DNA of 64,000 nt, taken from assembly GCF_032854445.1 (NCBI RefSeq), contig NW_027017972.1, positions 124,001 through 188,000 of the forward strand, read 5' to 3'. The position numbers and the translations under genes were made by a program. The notes beneath the pieces were generated by a model. It was not told the DNA's origin, made no database searches, and was given only the letters and a program-made list of their open reading frames with translations. Shown in pieces: positions 13,028-24,300 of this stretch. This DNA is from Liolophura sinensis (Eukaryota > Mollusca > Polyplacophora > Chitonida > Chitonidae). Position 1 is the stretch's first letter. Each line of letters starts with the position of its first letter.

Positions 13028-13349
13028 TCCCTCCTCCTCTTTAGATTTAGAAATTATCTCTGATTTAGTTTATAAAACAGGAGTGGAGTATTCAATATTC
13101 AAAGCAATGGAATAAAATCAAATTAATTACGTTACAATATCTATCTGATATTTGAAAACTGGAATAAAGATATTTCTTAGCTCAGTAAAACACAATTAAT
13201 ATTTGGATGAAATTCAACAAAACACTTCAGTATAATACAATTGAAACACATGTATAAGAAATCATTAATCATGCATAAACTATTGAATGCGCCCGCTTAA
13301 AAGGTTACAATCTAATTGATTTTGTACATTTTAATACATGTGGAAATCT

Positions 13350-14949
13350 TTAAAACGATTGGGTTGTTATCGGGCGTTGAAGAACAACTACTTGGTCAGT
13401 AACGACGTCGGGTAGTTGCGTTTCAGAGAAGTCGTCTAACTCATCGTGTGCCATCGGGTTGCCCTTTACTTGGCCAGTGAATTTGCGAACTTTACTTGAA
13501 TTTCGCAGCAGTACTTTGTTGTTGTCAGAAAGGAGAATCAACTGGTTACCTGAGATATGAATTACTTTGAACGGTTCCGGACCAAAATGAGGCGATAGCA
13601 TGTTATGCTTCGGTTGTCCCACTAGTACTTTGTCACCTATCTTGATTTTGCACTTGGCAGGACGACGTTTCTGATCGGTGTATTCTTTAGATTGGCGTTT
13701 ATATTCACCATCGCGTTTGCGCATCTTTGCTACTTTTGCTTTCGACGGCTTTCGGGTTTTGTCATTATTTTCCGTTGACAGCAGACCGTTGCGAACAACG
13801 TGGTTGAACAAGAGCAATGAAGGGGCAACCTCTATCGCAGAATGCGGGGTGTTTCGGTAGGCAAACAGGTACTCTAGCAAGGAGTCTTGCCACGGGTTGT
13901 TTTGAATTTGGGCTTTCTTCGGAGCACCTTTGAGATTTCTGTTGAACCTCTCTACCTCTCCATTGGCAGAAGGCCAAAGGGGGGGGGGGGGGTAACTCTG
14001 CGGTGTTCAATACGATTCTCATTCATGAAAGTACTTAATTCATCTGAAATGAATTGTGGCCCATTATCTGAGGTCAAGATTTTCGAAAGTCCATAAGCAG
14101 CAAAAAGCGACTTCAAATATCTGACGATTCCACAGAGATCATTTGCAATATGATCCCATGGGCGTTTTTGCCATTTTTGTCGATTTCAACGGTTCAGGTC
14201 ATGGCTCTGGAACATTAGTTTGACAGGCGTGACAGTTTGACACTAATGTGACAATTTCTGTGTCCATGTTTGGCCACCATACCTTTTCTGGGACTCGTTG
14301 CTTCATTTTAACTATGCCCACGTGACCTTCGTGAGCGAGTTTCAGTGTGGTCACTACACGGCATCATGATTCGGTTTCCACGGGGGATAGCATTACCCTG
14401 TACAGATAGCTCGTGTGTGCAAAATCTGAATACATTCTCACAGTGTATTCAGCTCAGGATCAAAGGCAGATTCGGTATCAATCTGTTCTAAGGTCATTGA
14501 CGTGAGAACAGATGATTTTGCCACGAGGCAGATGTAATCCTCTATATTTCTTGATTTGCAATTTTCTTCGAAAGTTGCAGTCGTGAAAGTGAATCGGCAA
14601 CGTTTTGTGGCCCTGGTTTGTACACCACTTTGAAGCTGTACAGTTGCAAGCGGAGTGACCAACGTTCAATGCGAGTAGGTAGTCTGGATGTCGGGCTGTA
14701 TATGATCTCAAACGGTCTGTGATCAGTAACGAACTCAAACTCTATGCCATAAAGATACAGATGGAACCTTTCACATCCAACAGCATGGGTCTCCCGTTCC
14801 CTTTGAGAGTAACGTTCTGTGTCAGTCAATGCACGACTTCCGTATGTCAAACCATGGTCAGAGTTTTTTTGACTCAGGACGGCACCTAATCCGTAAGGGC
14901 TTGCATCGATAATCAGTTGCGATTCTGAGGCAGGGTTGTAGAATGCCAT
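13350..14949 (-). pseudogene. RNase H and integrase remnants of the gypsy element
   Basis: The open frame 14949-14542 encodes an RNase H domain with the first catalytic Asp in DASPYGLGAVL and the later VTDHRP motif, ending in the linker YKPGPQNVADSLSRL. The frame 13880-13350 encodes the end of the integrase core (FAYRNTPHSAI) and a C-terminal region with IGDKVLVGQPK. Between them (about 14300-13890) zinc-finger and core residues survive only in fragments, and a long G run near 13980 probably marks a frame break. Confidence 0.85.
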
Positions 14950-15881
14950 TACTTGATCACTCGTCAGCTTCGATTTCAGATGATCAAACGTTTTTTGATG
15001 TTCTGATGTTCACGACCATGTAGATTTATTTCTGGCCAGATCTTGAAGCGGGGCGGTAATTGTACTGTGGTCGGAAATGAACTGAGCAACGTAGTTTGTG
15101 AGGCCTAGAAAACTGCGAAGGTTTGGAGACGTTTTCTGGCTCGCGAGTGTTTTGAATCGAAAACACTTTGGATTCTGTCGGGGAAATTCCCTTCGCCCAA
15201 ATAACGTGACCCATGAAAATCAATTCACTTGCACCGAAGATTCATTTGTCCTTGTTCAAAATCAAACCGGAAGCACGCACTTTGTTGAAAACTGCGCGTA
15301 AACGGGCATCGTGTTCGTCGCGTGTAGATCCGAAAACTATGATGTCATCGGAGAGAATTCGCGCGCCTTCGCATGTCGGCTATGATTTGTTGGATACAGT
15401 GTTGATAGCATTCTGATGCACTTTTCAAACCGAACATAAGGCGTTTGTAGCGAAAAAGACCACGTTGTGTGACAAAGGTGGTTATCTCGCGAGATTACGG
15501 GGCAAGTTCGAATTGATGGTAGCCATCTTCAATTCGAGCTTCGAAAAGCTTCGCGCCGTGCATGTCTTGTATTACCTCATCCACGGTGGGAAATGGGTGT
15601 CTCTCGCGCATCACGGCACGGTTCGCACTGCGCATGTCTACACATATACGCTGAATGCTGTGTCGAAAGATGCGGGAAGGTCCTCTTCGATTTCCTCGGT
15701 GAGCGTATCCAAAATTTCTTGAACAGTAGGTCCACTAAGATGAAGCAGAAGTGCTCTCTTCTGCATGTTGTATGTAACACAAGACGCGTCGAGGTAGTAT
15801 CTGAATGATTTGGTCCATGTGTCCCATCGTTGTGCAACACCATTAGTACGTGGGTCAAATGCTTGAATTGGAGAACGCCAT

Positions 15882-16098
15882 TGTTATATGTCCGACCTCC
15901 GATGATGGTCGACATGAAGGTAGGGACAATGAAGACCAGCGTCTCATTCAGACTGCCATCTTTATTCATCTGCATACTCTCTACGACAAAAGAGAACAGG
16001 TGATGTCAAGCAAACCTGTCACGTGATATCTCGTGCGTAATGAGCATTTAATATATAGTAAATGATTTAAGTACACAATATAGTATGCAAACACAACG
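15882..16098 (-). repeat. 5' LTR of the gypsy element
   Basis: 217-bp partner of the LTR at 12811-13027. Inside it, on the minus strand, the sequence TGGCGTTCTCC follows one base after the LTR end and could be the start of a tRNA primer-binding site, but it also reads as gag coding sequence, so that is uncertain. Confidence 0.92.
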
Positions 16099-16103
16099 AT
16101 GAC

Positions 16104-18124
16104 CCCTCGGTCAGATGAAGCTGACCCCATTTTGACGACAACCTCGGTCATTCCACAAGAAATGAAGAATTAATTTCTGCGGAAAATACCCATCGAATTC
16201 GTGATAATTGAATTAACATGTAAGCAAACATATACTATACGGACATCAGTAACCTTTTCCGGAATCTGGTTCTTGACTTTTAGGCGGAATTTGACCGTTC
16301 TATGGCAAAGATAAATCGATGTCTTCTTTAAAGTTCTGTGATTGGTGAGTTAATCTCGTGAAGTCTTGGACTGGCGCGTGATCAAGCGAGCGAGGGCATG
16401 ATTCTCAAGACTGACTAAGCGAGAACAATAGAGTTTCATATCCCTCATATCCTTTAATCCTAGGTCTCCCAAAGTTGGGGATATATCTTGAGAATATTAA
16501 GGCTACATTTCCAAAGGACGAGCGTATATCACAGAAAAACACCTCTCATTCGACAGAGCAATTCTGTAAGACGGATCAGAAGCTAGAGACCACGTGATCT
16601 CCTTAGTCCTCCGATCCTGTAGCCGTTGGATTTGTCTAATTTTCAGCTTTCAAGACAGTCTGAGTATTTCTGCAGAACTGTTGTGATGTTATTTTGTACA
16701 AGTAGGCCTTACCGGTCGCTAGCGAAGTGACAAAAAGTGACCCTTTCACCAATGCTTTAACATTGGGCGGCCATTGTGTTTTACGCAAGAAAGGGTGGTC
16801 ACGTGACCTCCAACTTCCGACCCGTCTTACAGAATGGAATTCAAACTTAACAATGCAAAATCCTCTGCTTGATTATTGTTAAACATTAACCTTAAGAATT
16901 TCTCGCTTATACGATTTTGTACGGGAGGAGGAAACCGGCGTACCCAGAATAAAACATTTGGCGAAATGTTGGCAAGGTCAACCATAACGACTACGTCCTA
17001 TCGAACTTCATGCAAGACAACGCAAGAAAACACTGTACACCGCTGAGTCATAACCAAAGGCCCGGGAGCAACAGAAACAGGCAAATCTAAAAGATTTCCT
17101 GTCTGAGAACGGGACTGAAACCACATCTTGTATGACCTAGCTATAAAAAAAAATATCTTCGGACAGAGACGCCTTGACATAAATACACAGCTGAAGCAGG
17201 CACAAATAACGGTTTCTGTTTGCCGATGCCGCCTGGCGACATTTCTGGAATAAAGAAACCACATTACTACAACTGTAATGTTCGTGAATGGGGTTTAACT
17301 CAGGTTGTCACCCGGCGTTTAATTATGGTAAAACGAAAGTACATTCATTTATTTATTTGTTTCTTCTTTTCTTGTTATAGTGGAAGGAAAACAGGCAATG
17401 CACGGGTGGAAACCCACGACCATCAAGAAAATTAATATACTGTAACACACCAGTCACAATGACAACAAATTAAAATAAAGTTTTAAAAACACATTGAATA
17501 ATTTTAAATACATGTATTTATTCCATGTTTGACTATATACAGAGAATGACAGCTGATTGTGAGAATATTCCGGGTTCAAGACCAACGGGCAGTTACAGCT
17601 TTATTTGTATGAACACTCAACAGGTCACATGTTTCCCTCGTAACAGCCTTACAACCGGCATGTTGAAATCAGACAGAGCACATATCTCTATACAGTGACG
17701 TCAAAACCGACATGACCAAGAAACCCTGCAATCTGTTATTACTTAAACAAGTCTGTTGCAATGTCTTCTTTGTTGTCTCCTTTACACTTGCTAAGGTAAG
17801 TTATTAAATTTCAAACTAGTGACAATGTGTCAAAGCAATTGGGCACTTCATGTCAGACAGCACCAAAGTGCAAAGATGACTGCAATGAAATCATACAAAA
17901 CACGAAGATGGTGTTCCAGAATTGTGATGTATGGACATAAATTTGCCTTCACAAATGTTTCCTTAGGTGACTGTTAGATAGCAGAGGGGAAAGGTCTTAT
18001 TTCTTTGAGTTTGCCTCCACATAAGACTAAGCAATTCAATCAGTAACAGATGTTAACCGCCAATTTAGCAGCCTGTTTATCACGACAACAATCATGACAA
18101 GACTGAAGTCCACATATCATCATG
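16104..18124. other. No gene recognised
   Basis: No exon of a known family was recognised. A decayed SINE family 1 fragment (minus strand) lies at about 17345-17427, starting with a TTTATTTATTTG tail complement. The right end may hold sequence past the poly(A) site of PSMB3. Confidence 0.5.
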
Positions 18125-18130
18125 TTTATT
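18125..18130 (-). terminator. Poly(A) signal AATAAA of PSMB3
   Basis: AATAAA on the minus strand, 184 bases past the PSMB3 stop codon. It is the first canonical signal after the gene. Confidence 0.65.
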
Positions 18131-18313
18131 TTGACTTCTTATCTGGTCTGTAAGGAAATTTGATAGCACTCATTTCTTTCAAACATAGCCTTGAAATGTT
18201 CAGGACAGACTCATAATCATCGTCTGGCTTATCTGCAGAAATGTCTAACAATGGTTGATGAACTGGAAAATGGCTGGAAACAGGAACAGGAAAATGGCGG
18301 CATGAAAGAGCCA

Positions 18314-21300
18314 TTAGTCCATTCGAGCCTTCAGCGTTCTTGTAGTTACCTTGTCTTGTTCACTGGAGAAGGAGAGAGAAAAGAAGAACACACATGATAA
18401 TAAAACGATATTTGGGAAAAACAACTCTGACATGACCCCCAAAAATATATCTGACATTAACAAGTGCAAACAGCTGCGACACTACACCAAAATGGTTTAA
18501 ATCTCGTCTCGCACTCAGGGCCATTGGTAAGTGAATTGTCAATGTTAACATACGGGATGTCCTACAAAAACAACCAACCAAACAACAGAAAGAATGAATG
18601 AATGATTATGGCTTAATGACACATGGGCAATATTTCAGCCATATTGTGGCCAGAACAGGGTGAAAACACAAGACTATTCAGGTTTTAAATATGGTAGTGA
18701 GAACATCAAAAACGAAACAAAAATGTTTGAACATGTTCAAAATCAGATAGAAAACACCAAAACAGTTGTAACTCGAAAACCAGCATATTTCAAAAATAGT
18801 ACATCTAGAAAACTATACGTTTATAGCTTTTATCTATAAATATTTATGATAATTAAAATTTATATTTTATGATATAGGCCAATGGCCCTCAAATACTTTA
18901 TGACTACATTGCCAGCGATGCTGTTAAATAAGTCATATATAGAGTTGACTGTAGAATTTTTTGCGAACATGGGCAAAGTCTACACAGTCAACCAGGATTT
19001 TTGATGCCGTATTGGGCATCACATCCAACACACTCTGGGGCAGAGCCCCCATCAAGAATAAAATTGAGAGACAAGAATGCCCAATACGACACCTCGTTAA
19101 AACTACTTGATCTCTACGAGACATACCATGAGTATACAAATTTAAGCCAATGAAAGGGTGAAAACTATGCAATTTATTATTGAACTGAAGGTTAAATTCA
19201 CCCTGCCAAAGGCGATGAATATATTTAAGAATATTCGTTCGAATATAAGTATATGGGCTTTTAATTTTTAATATGGATTTATTTAGGGCATCCTTTGCTG
19301 CCCTGTCTATGAGTTTCCACAGATACCAATGTGACTCTGTAACCAACAGAATATAATATCTTTACCTTTCTGAATCAGTTTTCAATGTAAGGCTAATATT
19401 TCAAGTATAAATGGATATTACATTTACTGTGCTGTATTGCCAAAAGGCAGGACAGAGAGTCTCTACATATCATAACCTTCTGGACAACTGTGTTTCCATG
19501 GATACCAATATGACCAACAAAAGTATCTTTACCTCTTTTAATTAGCCTTCTATGCAAGGCCAAAACTTAAAGATTTAATGGATTTTTAAATTTATTGTTC
19601 TGTATTGCAAAAGGAAGAAGAGAGAGTCACTACATATCACTGTCTTCTGAGTATGCCCAGAAGAAACATATGAAAAGGCCAGGCAGACAAGGAGAGGAGA
19701 CTCACTGGTCTGAGACAGTCGCAGACGCAACCCAACGCAGAGTCTCACACACCTTGGTGATGAACAGGATCCAACATTTTAACATACCACTTCCTTGCAG
19801 AACCACAAATGATGGACCCATAGTCCAATTTAGACCTCACCAGAGAACAATATTGACTGAGTAAAACAAATCGGTCAGCACCTTAATCGGTGCTAGACAT
19901 GACCTTAATAACATGTAGAGCCCAAACAACAGAAAGGGTGACATATAGAGCCGCTTGATGAAACCAGAAAGTGGAAAATGATAAAAGAAAAATGACAGGA
20001 CATAAAAACCAAATATCTATCTTTAAATCCTAAATCCTACAAAATGAACAAATTGTCTATCGACTTGACCGGAGCTTAAGGAAGCTCAAACATACTGTAC
20101 ACCTTAAGGAAGCTCAACCATACTGTACACCTTAAGGAAGCTCGACCATACTGTACACCTTAAGGAAGCTCAAACATACTGTACACCTTAAGGAAGCTCG
20201 ACCATACTGTACACCTTAAGGAAGCTCGAACATACTGTACACCTTAAGGAAGCTCGACCATACTGTACACCTTAAGGAAGCTCGAACATACTGTACACCT
20301 TAAGGAAGCTCGAACATACTGTACACCTTAAGGAAGCTCGAACATACTGTACACAGCACAACCCACAAATGACCCACCATTTCCACCTACTTGTTACTTG
20401 AAAAAAACTTTAAGGTGAAATTTAAAGAGTTTTTGAAGAAATTTAATTCAGAAACACCATTTTTTTGCAAAAAATTTCAGGGCATTATGATAATTTACTC
20501 CAGAAAAAAAACAACAATTGTATTGTTCTGTCATTAAGGGGATACAAGGGGTGTTTTAGGGGTGAGCTGACAAAAGTGCAAACAGGGAATAAAAACTCAA
20601 AATCCAACTTTCTATTTTGTTTGATATTAATGTTTTTATGATTTTCCTGTTTTTCAAGGCTTTCCAATCAGGTAAATATGTCTTCAAGTTTTATTTCATT
20701 TTCACACTCTCCTATGACGTTTCAAAAAAGATATATTCTGCCCATAAAACAACAACTAAAATTGATGTGGCCTTAATAGCACACATAATTTATTTATTTA
20801 TTTGATTGGTGTTTTACGCCGTACTCAAGAATATTTCACTTATACGACGGCGGCCAGCATTATGGTGGGTGGAAACCGGGCACAGCCCGGGGGAAACCCA
20901 CGACCATCCACAGGTTGCTGACAGACCTTCCCACTTACGGCTGGAGAGGAAGACAGCATGAGCTGGACTTGAACTCACAGAGACCGCATTGGTGAGAGGC
21001 TCCTGGGTCATTACGCTGCGCTAGCGCGCTAACGGACTGAGCCACAGAACACATAACAGCCTGACTACTCACATGATGTGAACTATGGCCCCCCAACCAG
21101 ACACTGCATCTCTGTCCACAGCATTTAACAATGCCTGGGATATCGTCTCAAAAAGATCATCTGGCTCCTATCATGAAATAAAAACAGTTACCACAGATGA
21201 CCAGTGTGTGACAACAACAAAGTTAACCCAATGTACACATTATGTACTTCTTGTATATATAAAACAAACCATTCATGTCAATAAACTTTTCTAATTTAGG

Positions 21301-24300
21301 TGTGCGGATCCAATATTAAAAATATAGAATGTTTTATATCCTTCAAGGCTTTGGGAACATCTAAAGCTCTTCAAACGACAAAGTCTGCATTAAAAGCAAA
21401 GAAACTCTATTACAAGATCATTATCATACATTAACGTGAAAAACAAATTAGGAAATACTTTCTTTTTTTCACAACTTTCTTTTGTAATTTTGAGTAGGTG
21501 AAAGCCTGATTAACTGATGTTTTGTGTCGTACTGAAGCATAGTGAATGAGTCATGATTACTTGGAGTTTAACGTCAAACTTAAAGTCATATGACAACAAG
21601 AGTCATTAAGTCTATGTACATGTACTGTGTCTCCTTGTCGGAGGGCATGACCATCCTGCCTAGGTGCTGCCGCCCCTAAGGTATAATGCCGAAAACACTA
21701 GACATGAGACCCACCAGTCACATTATACTGACCCCGTGCCAAGCAAAGTTTGCTTGCTTTAACATTTTTATAACATTGCCGGGTGCCAAGCGAGGCAGCA
21801 ACAAGTACAAGTTTCAAAGTCTTTGGTATGACCGGACCTGGGTTTGATCTACTGAAGAATACACTGTTTTTATGACAGAAGTGTGCTGTATTGGTGGTGG
21901 GACACTGGAGCCTTTGGGAAACAAGTACACTGTACTAGGTATCAGACTAACCTTTATGTAATGTGAATGTTTTCTGAGGCTTTGGTCCAAACCATTTGCT
22001 AGGATGCTGAATTGCTTAATTTTGATCTTTGTCTTTAGAGGGACAGAGAATTAGTGGAGATTTCCTGGGTTATCTAACACACCAGTTACCTATCATTCTG
22101 TATCCCTTTCAGCATTAAGCCCCATTGTAACTCGTTTGCTTTTGAGTTAAAGCTCATTTATAGTGAGGTGATTCACAGGACACTGTTTTCATTGTATTGA
22201 GGAGAATCATACCAAATTGGGCTCCCAGAGAGATTCACACATGCCGTACATCTGCTCTGAACACGTCCCACTGACGACAAAGTCATCCGTCACCATTGGG
22301 CAGCCAATCAAATCCATGGAGGCTATGTATGGAGCATGAGTCTTAGGGTCAAGACCTGCTATAACGGGCTCAGCAAAGTATGGTCCAAACCTGAAATATA
22401 TCGCATACTTGAATTACTTTTACATCATTTTCATAATAATTGTATGCACAAACTCCGCTGAAAAAAAGTGTTTTAGAGATCAAAGTTACAACTTCCTCTA
22501 TTGAAGTCATAAGTGTGACCTGATGCAGGATTGATCCTGGATCTACGCCTCCGGCGCTCTACCAACTGAGCCATCATCAGTAGCTCTCTACTGGCTTGAC
22601 TGTACCTTAATTTATTCATTAATTTGATAGTTGTTTAAATCATACTCAAGTATTTTTTACCTCCATGGTGGAAGTGCATGGTCGTTTTTACTTTATGAGT
22701 AGGGAGAACTGCAGTTCCTGGGGTATGTGTGTATGTATGTATGTATGTATGTATGTATGCTTGGAGTTTAATGTTGTACTTAACAATTTTTCAGTCATAC
22801 GACGAGGAGTCATTGCGTGTGTGTACATACACTATGTCTTCTTGACATGACATGCCACCCAGTCACATCATACTGACACCAGACCAACCAGTCATGTTTC
22901 TTTACCTCTTAGTGCTGAATGCCTTGCAAAATAGCAGTGAGTACCATTTTTAAAGTCTTTGGTATGACCTGACCAGAGTTTGATCATGTTTTCTCCCGAC
23001 ATAGAGGTGGTCACGCTAAGCTTGAGGCCACCGAAGCGGTCAACTTCCTGGGGTAAACTGGAGTACCCAGGCAAGTTTCTGATGAAGTTTCAAATGGCTC
23101 ATTGGCACACTTGCAGTGGGAATATGTTGTTACAAAAATCCCTTCCTTTCTGTTTCTGTATCTTCTAGCCTTTAAAATTTATTCGTTGAAAAAGTTAAGA
23201 CTTTAAATGAAGCATTTACTTTGCTGATTAACACAAAGCAGAGATATAATTCTCAGCTATTAAACCTATACTTGACAGCCACTGGGGCCAGCAGAATGGA
23301 ACACAATGATACTTTGCACAGTGATACATGTACAAGAAAGAATGAATTCTTGTACATGTATCACTGTGCAAAGTACGACGTTACTCATGCTGACAGAATA
23401 TAATAACTACTCTTTCATGAAAAGGAACTGACTAAGAGATATACATGTATGTATGTCCAGTCCCTCTTCTTGAAGTTTTCCTTCTCATCAGGAAAGGTAG
23501 TCCATTTATCTATCATGCTCTTTGTTCTGATGCTTTCTCACAATATTCACTTAACAAGACTTAATGAGCACAAACAGCAAGTTTTAATGTAGTTTGTAAC
23601 CATCCACACTAAACTGATACCATGTAACATCTTACCTCCTTTCATATAGCAAATTGGACACCATGCTCATGAAGGTCTTCGGTTTTATCCTCCGATTTTC
23701 TCGCAATTCATAGAGATTTAATCTGAACTTTAGGCGTTGAGAACTACAAAAAGAAAGACAATGAACATTTAACTGACTCTTCCTCTATCCACATGCATGC
23801 CAGTGTTTTGTTAGGTTTTGTGACAGCTGACAAACCAAAATATTACGATATTTGTATGGGTTTTAACATCACTTTCACAGCTTGCTTTCACAACTAAATG
23901 TAATATAATAGTCAAATAAAAACAGTATTTTAACTGCTAATTTATTTATTTGACTTCTTAACATTATTAAATGCTAACAGTTTTAGTGATAGTGCTGTTC
24001 AGTTTCAAGCAACACAGTTTCAGTACCTCCTTGGCTGAACAGGCGCGTCTTTACCCAAGCCAGTGTAATGGGGAGAAACCTTCAAAATGTTTTCACCCAA
24101 CCAACTTAAAAGGGTCAACAAAATCATTAAAACTCAAAAACATGCAAATGCTCTTTCTCTTCCAAACTGCCACAAAAGTATACCCCCAAAGAAAACTGTG
24201 TACATGAATCACAAATTACAACGCGTAACTACAACTTACACTGTCTGAACATCTGTGGCCAAACCAGCAAGGCCGATATACAGACGTGGTCCCATCTCAA

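Larger units (their letters stand above)
12806..16103 (-). mobile_element. Internally deleted Ty3/gypsy element with both LTRs and 5-bp target duplication
   Basis: The element lies between direct ATGAC repeats (12806-12810 and 16099-16103). LTRs of 217 bp are at 12811-13027 and 15882-16098. The left one has TG...CA ends; the right one ends in G instead of A. A purine-rich tract (AAGAGGAGGAGGGA, minus strand) abuts the 3' LTR at about 13028-13041. Minus-strand coding remnants run from the 5' LTR: a gag N-terminal part (about 15880-15660, with KRALLLHLSGPTVQEI), RT (about 15650-15030, from VDMRSANRAV), RNase H (14949-14542, with DASPYGLGAVL and VTDHRPFEII) and integrase C-terminus (13880-13350, with YRNTPHSAI). 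Protease, the gag C-terminus and the start of RT are missing, and frames are broken. It cannot be autonomous. Confidence 0.93.
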
